A program made the position numbers and the translations under genes. A stretch of DNA of 64,000 nt, taken from the NCBI RefSeq assembly GCF_020400825.1, contig NZ_JAINVH010000004.1:248001-312000 (forward strand), read 5' to 3'. Positions 35,349 through 43,417 of the stretch are shown here, in pieces. The notes under the pieces are model-generated. The model saw only the letters and a list, made by a program, of their open reading frames with translations, was not told where the DNA came from and made no database searches. The stretch is from Streptomyces sp. HPF1205. GTDB taxonomy: Bacteria; Actinomycetota; Actinomycetes; Streptomycetales; Streptomycetaceae. Numbering within the stretch: the first letter of the stretch is position 1; each line of letters starts with the position of its first letter.

Positions 35349-35996
35349 TCAGTCCCGCACGGCCAGGGCGTCGAAGATCCTGCGCAGTTGGGCCAGTGTC
35401 TCGGCCAGTGCCGTCCGTGGGTCCTCGGCCCGGACGACGGCCAGAGCGGCGTCGCTGAGTCCGCCGTAGAGCAGTGAGGTCAGCGGTTCGGCCGGACCGG
35501 GGGCGACGGCGCCTTTCCTGATCGCGCGCTCGACACCGCGTCGGGTCATCTCGCGGCAGTTGTCGGCCAGGTCGCGCATGGCCTCCCAGCCGAGCGCCCC
35601 TGGCGCGTCGTAGAAGGTGATGCGCTGGACCTCGGGATCGAGCGATGCCTCCAGATAGGCGCGGCAGCCCTCGTACAGCGCGCGCCACGGGTCTTCGGCG
35701 GCCGTGAGGTAGGCGGCGGAGATCACGTCGGACAGGCGCAGTTGCTCGCGGGCGTAGACGGCGGCGAACAACTGCCGCTTGCCGGCGAAGTGGTGGTAGA
35801 GCGCGCCTTTGGTGACGCCCGCCCGCTCGCAGACGGCGTCCAGGGAAGTCGCCGCGTACCCATCGGCGGCGAACAGCGCACGGGCTGCGGTGAGCAGGTC
35901 CTCGACGGTGGCGTCCGACCGCTCGCGCTGGCGCTGCCTGGTTCCCGTCCCGCTCTCGCTGCCTGAGCGCGCTGCTGCCACGACCGGCCCCTCCAT
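35349..35996 (-). CDS. TetR family regulator of the adjacent exporter cassette
   Basis: A 215-residue TetR protein with HTH at about 28-75 (VEDLLTAARALFAADGYAATSLDAVCERAGVTKGALYHHFAGKRQLF) and a ligand-binding half containing YLEASLDPEVQRITFYDAPGALGWEAMRDLADNCREMTRRGVERAI, a TetR_C pattern often paired with MFS exporters. ATG 35996 opens 45 bp from a perfect 25-bp palindrome that also precedes the divergent MFS gene. It probably represses both genes until a toxic ligand binds. Confidence 0.92.
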   Translation of the reverse strand: MEGPVVAAARSGSESGTGTRQRQRERSDATVEDLLTAARALFAADGYAATSLDAVCERAGVTKGALYHHFAGKRQLFAAVYAREQLRLSDVISAAYLTAAEDPWRALYEGCRAYLEASLDPEVQRITFYDAPGALGWEAMRDLADNCREMTRRGVERAIRKGAVAPGPAEPLTSLLYGGLSDAALAVVRAEDPRTALAETLAQLRRIFDALAVRD

Positions 35997-36041
35997 GTCG
36001 TACGGATCCGCTTTCCACCCTAGCCAAGGGCAGGCCTTGAC

Positions 36042-36066
36042 ACATACATACCTACGGTATGTATGT
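36042..36066. promoter_or_regulatory. Perfect TetR operator palindrome
   Basis: ACATACATACC (36042-36052) and GGTATGTATGT (36056-36066) are perfect 11-bp arms around a 3-bp centre. A degenerate half (CCGTACCGTCAGTATG) follows at 36069-36084. The site lies in the divergent promoter between the TetR and MFS genes. Confidence 0.85.
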
Positions 36067-36114
36067 TCCGTACCGTCAGTATGTTCATCACGTCGAGGAA
36101 ACGGATGCCGTGGC

Positions 36115-37566
36115 ATGTCCTCCGCAACCCCACCCCCTTCACCTGTCTCGCCCACGCCCTCTTCCCCGGTCATGCCGGACCCTCCGCCCGCCTCCGCCGC
36201 CGTGGACTCCCGGGCCGGGCTCGTGCTCCTGCTGAGCGCCGGCGCGACCTTCGTCGCCTTCCTCGACACCACCGTCGTCAACGTGGCCTTCCCGGACCTG
36301 GCCCGCAGCTTCCCGGCCGACCGCGTCTCCGACCTCTCCTGGGTGGTGAGCAGCTACGCCGTCTTGTTCGCGGCACTGCTCACCCCCATGGGGCGGATCG
36401 CCGACGCCTTCGGCCGCAAGCGGGTCTTCCTGCTGTCACTCACCGGCTTCACCGCCGCCTCCGCGCTGTGTGCGACCGCGACCGGCCTGCCGTGGCTGAT
36501 CACCGCCCGCGCGCTGCAAGGGGCGGCCGCGGCCGGCATGATCCCGGCCGCCTTGGGACTGCTCCTTGCCACGACTTCGCCCGCCCGGCTCGCGGCGGCG
36601 ATCGGCGCCTGGGGCGCGGCGGGCTCGATGGCCACCGCGGCCGGCCCCGCACTGGGCGGGGTGCTGGTCAACGCCTTCGGGTGGCGGTCGGTGTTCCTGA
36701 TCAACGTGCCGATCGGCATCCTGCTGGTCGCGGCAGGCGTGCGCGGGCTTCCCGAGCCCGCAGGCGCCGGGCGGCGCCTCCCCGATCCACTGGGCACAGT
36801 GGCGTTCACCGCGGGCATCGGCCTGCTGGTCCTGGGGCTCACCAAAGGCAGCGACTGGGGCTGGACCTCGGGCGCCACCGTCGCCGGCACGGCGGGCGGC
36901 GCCGCACTGACCGCTGCCGCACTCGTCCGTTCCGCCGGCCACAGGGCGCCCGCGGTCGAGACAGCGCTGCTGCGCGACCGTACTTTCGCCCTGTCCTCGG
37001 CCATTGCCGCCTTTGCCGGCGCGGCCCTGTTCGCCTGGCTGCTGAGCAGCCCGCTCTTCTTGACCACCGTGTGGCACTACTCCGTACTGAAGGCGGGGTT
37101 CGCCGTCACACCCGGCGCGCTCACTTCCGCGCTCGCCGCGGTCGCCGTGGGCAAACGGGCCAAACCGCACCACCTGCCGGCCGTCGTCGGCGTCTCCATG
37201 GTGGCTTTTGCCGCGGCGAGCATATGGACGTACCTGCAGTTGGGCCCCGAAACCCGCTACCTGGCGCTGTGGCTGCCGATGGGATTGATCGGCGGCGCGG
37301 CCTTCGGGGCCGCCCTGACCGCTCTGTCCACGGCGGCCGCCGTGTCGCTGCCGCCGCTGCGGTTCGCTTCGGGCGTCGGGATGACCACCACGGCACGGCA
37401 GGTGGGCGGCGCCCTCGGGGTCGCCGCGACGGGCTCGATCATCGCCGCCCACTCGGTCGGCGGGCCGCGCGCCTACCAGGACGTCTACCTCGCCTGCGCC
37501 GTCCTCGCGGCGGTCGCGGCTCTGCTCGCACCGGCCCTCGCCCGCACGATCGTCAAGGAGTCGTGA
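36115..37566 (+). CDS. MFS drug:H+ antiporter (DHA2/EmrB-QacA type)
   Basis: A 483-residue transporter with about 14 hydrophobic helices. TM1 carries the DHA2 signature LDTTVVNVAFPDL, the loop 2-3 motif is GRIADAFGRKRVF, and motif C-like glycines appear in AAGPALGGVLVNAFGWRSVFLINVPIG. It likely exports a hydrophobic drug or metabolite. ATG 36115 is used, with GAGGAAACGG upstream; an out-of-frame ATG at 36104 also exists. The stop is one base before the ATG of the next gene, so the two are an operon. Confidence 0.9.
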   Translation: MSSATPPPSPVSPTPSSPVMPDPPPASAAVDSRAGLVLLLSAGATFVAFLDTTVVNVAFPDLARSFPADRVSDLSWVVSSYAVLFAALLTPMGRIADAFGRKRVFLLSLTGFTAASALCATATGLPWLITARALQGAAAAGMIPAALGLLLATTSPARLAAAIGAWGAAGSMATAAGPALGGVLVNAFGWRSVFLINVPIGILLVAAGVRGLPEPAGAGRRLPDPLGTVAFTAGIGLLVLGLTKGSDWGWTSGATVAGTAGGAALTAAALVRSAGHRAPAVETALLRDRTFALSSAIAAFAGAALFAWLLSSPLFLTTVWHYSVLKAGFAVTPGALTSALAAVAVGKRAKPHHLPAVVGVSMVAFAAASIWTYLQLGPETRYLALWLPMGLIGGAAFGAALTALSTAAAVSLPPLRFASGVGMTTTARQVGGALGVAATGSIIAAHSVGGPRAYQDVYLACAVLAAVAALLAPALARTIVKES

Positions 37567-37567
37567 C

Positions 37568-38380
37568 ATGACCGCGTTCGACGACACCTCCCGCGCCGCG
37601 ACCGACACCGCGACCGGGATCGACACCGCGACCGACACCAAGGCCGGCCGATGGGCCGTCGCCGACCGCTGCGGTGAGGACGACGTCTTTCCCGCCGAGG
37701 CCGCCGACCCGCACTGCCTGCGGCCGGGCGAGGGCACCCGACTGCTGCGGGGTGCCCCGTGGAAGCGGTTCGCCGTGCTCGGGGACAGCCTCGCCGAGGG
37801 GTTGGGCGACCCGCTGCCGGGCTACCGCACGGCTCCGTGGGCGGACCGGGTGGCCGCGGCGCTGGCGGGCACCGTGCCGGAGTTGGCCTACCTCAACCTC
37901 GGCGAGCGCGGACTCACCGCCTCACAGGTGCGGCGGCGCCAGGCCGACCGTGCCGCCGCCTTCGCACCCGACCTGGTGACCGTGGTGTGCGGCGGCAACG
38001 ACCTGCTGCTGCCCGGCTTCTCCCCGGAGGCACTGGACAGGGAACTGGACCTGCTCTTCTCCCGGTTCGCGGGCCCCGATACCACGGTCTTCTGCTACGC
38101 GCTGGCGAACGTGGCCGCCGCCGTACCCCAACTGCGCGGCGGTCCGCTGGAGGACGGCGTGGCGCTGCTGAATTCGGTGACGCGGGCCGCCGCGCGGCGG
38201 CACGGCGTATTGGTCGTGGAGATGTACGACCATCCGGCCGTCGCCGACCGCGACCTGTTCAGCGCCGATCTGGTCCACGGCTCGGCGCGGGGCCACGCGG
38301 TCTTCGCCGCCGCGGCGATCCGGACGCTGGCGGCCGCCCTGCCCCGGGCCTCGAGCTCCTCCGCCTCGACCCACCTCTGA
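37568..38380 (+). CDS. SGNH/GDSL-type hydrolase, cytoplasmic
   Basis: The 270-residue protein has the four SGNH blocks: [11 protein letters not shown] (Ser), [13 protein letters not shown] (Gly), [12 protein letters not shown] (Asn) and [14 protein letters not shown] (Asp/His). No signal peptide is present; a 30-residue Thr/Ala/Asp-rich leader precedes the fold. It starts one base after the exporter stop, so it is translated from the same message. It may modify the exported compound or lipid; this is inference from context. Confidence 0.88.
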   Translation: MTAFDDTSRAATDTATGIDTATDTKAGRWAVADRCGEDDVFPAEAADPHCLRPGEGTRLLRGAPWKRFAVLGDSLAEGLGDPLPGYRTAPWADRVAAALAGTVPELAYLNLGERGLTASQVRRRQADRAAAFAPDLVTVVCGGNDLLLPGFSPEALDRELDLLFSRFAGPDTTVFCYALANVAAAVPQLRGGPLEDGVALLNSVTRAAARRHGVLVVEMYDHPAVADRDLFSADLVHGSARGHAVFAAAAIRTLAAALPRASSSSASTHL

Positions 38381-38446
38381 CGGGCCGCCCGCCGGGCGTC
38401 CCCTGTCCGGCGGGTTTTCCACAGGCACCGAAGTGAGGGTTGCCGC

Positions 38447-38478
38447 CCTGATTCCTATGGTTCAGCATAGGAATCAGG
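38447..38478. promoter_or_regulatory. Long perfect inverted repeat upstream of hmgA
   Basis: CCTGATTCCTATG (38447-38459) and CATAGGAATCAGG (38466-38478) are perfect 13-bp arms around GTTCAG. The right arm ends 23 bp before the hmgA ATG. It is AT-richer than its surroundings and could be an operator, or a hairpin in the mRNA leader. The GntR gene directly downstream of hmgA is the natural candidate binder. Confidence 0.8.
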
Positions 38479-38501
38479 AGCGACGTGCAAGGGAGCACAT
38501 C

Positions 38502-39839
38502 ATGAAGGTCACGGACAGCGCGGTCAGCGGCCTCGGGGGCGGTCAGGAGGGCAAGGACCTGGCGTACTCCCCGGGCTTCGGCAACGAGCACAGCAGCGAG
38601 GCGGTGCCGGGCGCGCTCCCCGAGGGGCGGAACTCGCCGCAGCGCGCGCCGTTCGGCCTGTACGCGGAGCAGTTGAGCGGCACTGCGTTCACCGAGCCGC
38701 GGGCCCACAACCGCCGCAGTTGGCTGTACCGCATCCGCCCGTCCGCGGCCCATCCTCCCTACCGCCGGATCCCGAACGGCGCGCTGAGCAGCGCTCCCTT
38801 CCACGAGGCGGAGCCGGATCCGAACCGGCTGCGCTGGAGCCCTCTCCCGCTGCCCGACGACCCCACGGACTTCGTGCAGGGTCTGGTCACCATGGGCGGG
38901 AACGGGGACGTGCTGCGCCGTGAAGGCATCGGCATCCACTGGTACGCGGCCAACACCTCCATGGACACGCGGGTCTTCTCCTCCTCCGACGGCGAGTTCC
39001 TGATCGTCCCGCAGGAGGGCGCCCTGCTCCTGCGGACCGAGCTGGGCCTGCTGCGAGCCGAACCCGGGCATGTCGCGCTGATCCCGCGCGGCGTCCGCTT
39101 CCGGGTGGAGCTCCCGCAGGGGGCCGCACGCGGGTATGTGTGCGAGAACTACGGACGGCCTTTCCAGCTTCCCGACCTGGGCCCGATCGGGGCCAACGGC
39201 CTGGCCAACGCCCGGGACTTCCTCGCCCCGGTCGCCGCGTACGAGGACCGTGAGGAGGACATCGAAGTCGTCAACAAATTCGGCGGCAACCTCTGGGCGG
39301 CGGTGTACGACCACTCCCCCCTGGACGTCGTCGCCTGGCACGGCAGCCACGTGCCGTACGTCTACGACCTGCGCCGGTTCAACGTGCTGGGGTCGATCAG
39401 TTACGACCACCCGGACCCGTCGATCTTCACCGTGCTCACGTCCCCCTCCGACACTCCTGGGCTCGCGGGCGTCGACTTCGTGGTGTTCGCGCCCCGCTGG
39501 CTGGTGGGCGAAGACACCTTCCGCCCGCCGTACTTCCACCGCAACGTGATGTCGGAGTTCATGGGCCTGATCGAGGGTGCCTACGACGCGAAGGCGGAGG
39601 GCTTCGTCCCCGGCGGCGCCTCGCTGCACAACATGATGTCGGCGCACGGCCCGGACCGCGCCACCTTCGAGCGGGCCAGCACCGCCGAGCTCATACCGCA
39701 GAAGGTGGACGACGGGCTGGCGTTCATGTTCGAGACGCGCTGGCCGGTCGTGCCCACCCGGTTCGCGCTGGAAGCGGGGCACCGCCAGCAGGGCTACGAC
39801 GCGGTGTGGGAGGGACTTGCGAGAAACTTCCGGTCGTGA
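38502..39839 (+). CDS. hmgA: Homogentisate 1,2-dioxygenase
   Basis: A 445-residue Fe(II) dioxygenase that opens the ring of homogentisate to maleylacetoacetate in tyrosine and phenylalanine breakdown. Family signatures are [57 protein letters not shown] and the iron-binding region with [21 protein letters not shown] plus [14 protein letters not shown] (His, Glu, His ligands). Length matches characterised enzymes. ATG 38502 follows AAGGGAGCACATC. It overlaps the downstream GntR gene (GTGA), so both are cotranslated. Maleylacetoacetate isomerase and fumarylacetoacetase genes are not adjacent. Confidence 0.97.
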   Translation: MKVTDSAVSGLGGGQEGKDLAYSPGFGNEHSSEAVPGALPEGRNSPQRAPFGLYAEQLSGTAFTEPRAHNRRSWLYRIRPSAAHPPYRRIPNGALSSAPFHEAEPDPNRLRWSPLPLPDDPTDFVQGLVTMGGNGDVLRREGIGIHWYAANTSMDTRVFSSSDGEFLIVPQEGALLLRTELGLLRAEPGHVALIPRGVRFRVELPQGAARGYVCENYGRPFQLPDLGPIGANGLANARDFLAPVAAYEDREEDIEVVNKFGGNLWAAVYDHSPLDVVAWHGSHVPYVYDLRRFNVLGSISYDHPDPSIFTVLTSPSDTPGLAGVDFVVFAPRWLVGEDTFRPPYFHRNVMSEFMGLIEGAYDAKAEGFVPGGASLHNMMSAHGPDRATFERASTAELIPQKVDDGLAFMFETRWPVVPTRFALEAGHRQQGYDAVWEGLARNFRS

Positions 39840-40582
39840 CCTCCTTCGCCCCTGACTCCCTGGTCCTCAACAGCAAGCTGCCGCTGTGGTATCAGGTCTC
39901 GCAGTCGCTGCGGGCATCGATACTGGGCCGGCATCCGGACGCGCCGCTGCGGCTGCCGACCGAGGACGAGCTCGCCGCCCACTACGGCGTGAGCGTCCTC
40001 ACCATGCGGCAGGCGCTGAAGGAGCTGGAGGACGAGGGGCTGATCACCCGGCATCGACGGCGCGGCACGTTCATCGAGCCCACCGCCCAGCGCGGGGCGC
40101 CGGTGAAGCTGCTGGGGTCCGTGGACGCGATCGTGGCCCAGCAGTCCGGCGGACGCACGGCGGTGCTGCAGCACGGGCCCGCACCACTGCCGCCGGAGGC
40201 CGCCGAGCACTTCCCCGGACTCACCGAGGCCGTCGCGTACCGGCGGCTGCGCTGCGACGAGTCCGGCGAACCGACCAACTGGGCGGAGAACTTCGTCCGG
40301 CCCGAGCTGGCCGCGCGGATCGATCTGGCCGATCTGGAGCGTTGGCCGATGACCAAGGTGCTCAGGGATGTGCTGGGGGTGCGGATCAGCAGGATCACCG
40401 ACACCGTGGAGGCGCGACTGGCCGCGCCGGAGACGGCCAGGCTCCTCCAGGTGCCGTTGCTCAGTCCGATACTGCACTACACGGGGGTGACCTACGACGA
40501 CGAGGGGCGGGCGGTGGACGTGGTGCGGATCCACTACCGCGGCGACCGGTTCTCCTTCACGGTGACGATGGAGGCACCCTGA
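39836..40582 (+). CDS. GntR/HutC family regulator coupled to hmgA
   Basis: A 248-residue regulator with a winged helix (about residues 10-80: [67 protein letters not shown]) and a UTRA ligand domain (about 95-245) ending [15 protein letters not shown]. The GTG start overlaps the hmgA stop by four bases. Because it is in the hmgA message and a 13-bp inverted repeat lies before hmgA, autoregulation of homogentisate breakdown is likely. Confidence 0.92.
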   Translation: MTSFAPDSLVLNSKLPLWYQVSQSLRASILGRHPDAPLRLPTEDELAAHYGVSVLTMRQALKELEDEGLITRHRRRGTFIEPTAQRGAPVKLLGSVDAIVAQQSGGRTAVLQHGPAPLPPEAAEHFPGLTEAVAYRRLRCDESGEPTNWAENFVRPELAARIDLADLERWPMTKVLRDVLGVRISRITDTVEARLAAPETARLLQVPLLSPILHYTGVTYDDEGRAVDVVRIHYRGDRFSFTVTMEAP

Positions 40583-40596
40583 GCGGCGTCAGTAGC

Positions 40597-41844
40597 ATGC
40601 GTGCGGTGAGCGACGACGCGCCTTTGCTGCACGATCTGATGCCATGGTCCGTAAGCCCGCCGCGGATCGGCCGGGGCTGGCCTCTGGCCCCCGATCCGGT
40701 CTGCCTGAAGGCGCGTTGGGCCCTGCTCACCGGGGCGGCGGACGAGGAGACCAAAGCCGCGCTGATGCGCCGGACGCGGGCCAGGACCCTTCACACGCCC
40801 GTCGCCCAGCTCCCCGGCCATCGCACGCCCACCACGGCGCTGGCGGGGGAGGACGGTCCCTGCCCGGAGCCGGTGCGGGTCGGCCACGGTCCGTACGACC
40901 AGCAGTGGCTGATCCCGGACCACCGGCTGATCGACGCGGCCAGGCCCGAGCTGTGGCGTGTCGCCGACGACCGGCAGGTGTTCGCGGTGGAGCAGGCGTT
41001 CCACCCGGAGGCGGCGGAGCCCACGGTGGTGTTCTCGGCGCTTCTTCCCGACGGCCGCTCGCCCGGCGGCAGGCCCGGCCGGATACGCCCGCTGTACCGG
41101 CAGCCCGGCGGCGCCGACCCCAACCTGGCCCCCGGCTTGACGCGATGGCTTGCGGACCGGCTGGGCGCGCCCGTAGGCGCGGAGGACGTACTGGCCTGGG
41201 TCGCGGCCGCGGCGCGGCGAACGCCCGAGGGCTGCGTCGTACCGCTGACCGCGGATCCCGAGGTCTGGCGGGACGGCCTGGTGCTGGGCCGGCGGTCGCT
41301 GTGGCTGCACACCAGAGGCACGCGGTACGCCGATCCCGCCGCGGGCCTGGACCGGGAGCGGTTGCGGCTGCCCGGCGGGAGCCGCCCCTACGTGCGGGCG
41401 CCTCTGCCGGCCGCCCCGAAGCCCGGCGAACTGGCGTACGACGTGGAGGAACGCGCGCTGCGGATCGGCGAGGGCCAGGTGTCCCCGGTGTCGCCGGGCG
41501 CGTGGGAGTGCACGGCGGGCGGGGTGCGGGTACTGGAGGCGTGGTACGAGGAGCGGACGGCGCCGGGCGAGCCGGGCTCGCTGGAGGCGCTGCGGCCGGC
41601 CCGCTGGTCCAGGACCACGACGTCGGAGCTGCTGGAACTCGTCAGCGTACTCACGCTGCTGGCCGAACTGCGGCCGCGGCTGGCAGCTTTCGCGGAGCGG
41701 TTGGACGAGGAGAGGGGGGCGGCCGTGGGGGTGGGAGAGTTGCGTGCCTGCGGGATCGTTCCCGTGCCCGAGGCGAGGCGGCGGCCCGCCTCCGTGCTGG
41801 AACACCACGAGGAGGGCCCGGACGGGCAGTTCGCGCTGCTGTGA
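40597..41844 (+). CDS. Orphan type ISP restriction-modification-like C-terminal domain protein
   Basis: A 415-residue cytoplasmic protein starting DDAPLLHDLMPWSV. Segments such as YDQQWLIPDHRLIDAARPELW, VFSALLPDG, GRIRPLYRQPGGADPNLAPGL, VPLTADPEVWRDGLVLGRRSLWLHTRGTRY and GGSRPYVRAPLP match, from memory, the C-terminal specificity region of proteins called type ISP restriction/modification enzymes in actinobacteria. No nuclease, helicase or methylase motif is present and no partner gene lies nearby. It follows GntR by 14 bp, so it is probably in the hmgA-gntR operon. Start could be ATG 40597 or GTG 40606; no clear ribosome site. The name is a family label, not a function. Confidence 0.65.
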   Translation: MRAVSDDAPLLHDLMPWSVSPPRIGRGWPLAPDPVCLKARWALLTGAADEETKAALMRRTRARTLHTPVAQLPGHRTPTTALAGEDGPCPEPVRVGHGPYDQQWLIPDHRLIDAARPELWRVADDRQVFAVEQAFHPEAAEPTVVFSALLPDGRSPGGRPGRIRPLYRQPGGADPNLAPGLTRWLADRLGAPVGAEDVLAWVAAAARRTPEGCVVPLTADPEVWRDGLVLGRRSLWLHTRGTRYADPAAGLDRERLRLPGGSRPYVRAPLPAAPKPGELAYDVEERALRIGEGQVSPVSPGAWECTAGGVRVLEAWYEERTAPGEPGSLEALRPARWSRTTTSELLELVSVLTLLAELRPRLAAFAERLDEERGAAVGVGELRACGIVPVPEARRRPASVLEHHEEGPDGQFALL

Positions 41845-41924
41845 GCCGGCGCGGACCGCCCGGGTCCTGAAGGTCCGTGCAGGGACACGGACGTCGCGCT
41901 GTGCGGGCACGGCGGGCACACCGA

Positions 41925-41945
41925 GGCGCCGCACGAGGCGGCGCC
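41925..41945. terminator. Hairpin terminator between converging genes
   Basis: GGCGCCGC (41925-41932) pairs with GCGGCGCC (41938-41945) around a 5-nt loop. It lies between the type ISP-like gene and the small basic protein gene, which converge. Confidence 0.5.
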
Positions 41946-41995
41946 GAGCCGGGACGGTGTGGCCGCCGCATGGGCGAGCCGGAGCGCCGGGTGGA

Positions 41996-42259
41996 TCAGC
42001 CGTGGTTGCCGAACAGCGACCGCCGCAGCCGCCGCAGCGGGGCGAACAGCGAGACGCGCGCTCCCTTGTTGGCCCTGGCGTGCACGGTGTTGCGCGAGGT
42101 GAGCTCCCGCATGAGCACGGTCGCCTCCTCGGCCTCGCGCTGCGGGATCGCGGGCCCGGCCAGTACCGCCAGATGCCGATCCAGTCGGGCGCTGGACACG
42201 CTCGAACCGCCGTTGATGGCAGGCACTCTCGGCCTGCTCGGCATCGCTATCTGTTCCAT
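41996..42259 (-). CDS. Small basic conserved-looking protein of unknown function
   Basis: An 87-residue protein. The middle reads SSARLDRHLAVLAGPAIPQREAEEATVLMRELTSRN, likely helical, and the C-terminus is strongly basic (RRLRRSLFG). ATG 42259 is preceded by GGGGAGAGTC, a good ribosome site, and the frame is distinct from its neighbours. I recall similar short proteins in Streptomyces but no function. It could be a nucleic-acid-associated or regulatory peptide; that is a guess. Confidence 0.7.
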   Translation of the reverse strand: MEQIAMPSRPRVPAINGGSSVSSARLDRHLAVLAGPAIPQREAEEATVLMRELTSRNTVHARANKGARVSLFAPLRRLRRSLFGNHG

Positions 42260-42452
42260 GACTCTCCCCACCCTGACGAGGGCACCCGGCTCGGGCAGGG
42301 TAACCCTATCTCCCCGCCACGTCACCTGTGCATCGCGGGGCGGACCTCGGCGCCGTATTCACCTTGCTGTCAAGGCTGTTGACGTTCCATGGGACTTTGT
42401 TCGACCGGCCCCGCACCCCGGGATCGGCAGGGTGCCGGGTTCGGGCGGCGGT

Positions 42453-43247
42453 TCAGGCCACCGCGCCGAACGGCGGCAGGTAACCGCCGTGCTGCCCCGC
42501 CGCGGTGGGATGGTACGACTCCTCCAGCGGAAGGGTCAGGCTGTGCAGCCAGGGCGATCCCGAGCACAGTTCATGGCCGGTGAAGGCACGGCGGACGTCG
42601 GCGAAGGCGAAGCCGTGGTCGGCGGCCCGCTTGGCGAGGACACCGTCGAGGTCGTCGGCGGCCGCGTCGATCGCGTTGCGCGACGTGTCCGTGAGGCCCA
42701 GCAAGCAGTCACCGGGCACTTCGTAGAAACGCGGGTAGCCGACGACGACCACGTGGGCGCGCGGCGCCCGGACGCGGATCGCCGCATAGGTGGCGTCGAG
42801 CCGCGCCGGAAGTGTTTTGTCGACATAGTCGCGCGCTTGGGCGACCCGGCTCAGACAGGTGGCCTGCGAGTGCAGCACACAGGTCGACATGACGTCGGCG
42901 AACCCGGCGTCATTGCCGCCGACGGTGACGCTGACCAGGCTCGTGGCCGCGCCGAGGCGGTTCAACTGCTTGTCGACGACGTCGGTGGTCGACGCACCGG
43001 CGCACGCCGCGAAGGCGAACGAGGTCGCGTGATGGGCCGCGGCCCACAGCGCGGGATAGGCGTTGGGACTGCGCCGGCAGTCCCCTGAGGCGCTGTCGTA
43101 CGCCCCGGCGCCCAGTCCGGAGGAATACGAGTCACCCAGCGCCACGTAGACGGGACCGGCGGACCGGGCCGGACCGGCACCGGCGAGGGTGAGACCGGAG
43201 GCGAGGAGCAGCGCGGACAGGGCCGACGCGAAGCGGGGCATCTTCAC
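42453..43247 (-). CDS. Secreted SGNH lipase/esterase
   Basis: The 264-residue preprotein has a signal peptide (residues 1-30, cleaved near GPARSAGP) and an SGNH hydrolase fold: VALGDSYSSG with Ser40, a Gly block in SPNAYPALWAA, SVTVGGNDAGF (Asn) and SYHPTAAGQHGGYL (His). Several Cys residues in the mature part suggest disulfides, as in Streptomyces rimosus/exfoliatus-type lipases, which hydrolyse esters outside the cell. GTG 43247 is preferred because GGGGAGG lies six bases before it; ATG 43241 is an alternative. Confidence 0.92.
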   Translation of the reverse strand: MKMPRFASALSALLLASGLTLAGAGPARSAGPVYVALGDSYSSGLGAGAYDSASGDCRRSPNAYPALWAAAHHATSFAFAACAGASTTDVVDKQLNRLGAATSLVSVTVGGNDAGFADVMSTCVLHSQATCLSRVAQARDYVDKTLPARLDATYAAIRVRAPRAHVVVVGYPRFYEVPGDCLLGLTDTSRNAIDAAADDLDGVLAKRAADHGFAFADVRRAFTGHELCSGSPWLHSLTLPLEESYHPTAAGQHGGYLPPFGAVA

Positions 43248-43417
43248 GGGAAACCTCCCCTGGCAGGGTCGAGGCATTTATGTCCCAGGCACACCGTCAG
43301 GAATCAACCCTTTAGAGCGAATTAAGAAGTATGACAGTATGAACGGCAAGGTCTCGCACGGCGCCCCGGTACGAAAAGCGGTGGGCGAATCGGAGGCGAG
43401 TGCCGGATCATGGCCGC

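Noticed and set aside
39836..41844. A full restriction-modification system
   Set aside because: The partner gene is a HutC-type regulator, and the 415-residue protein lacks methylase (DPPY/NPPY), helicase and nuclease motifs.
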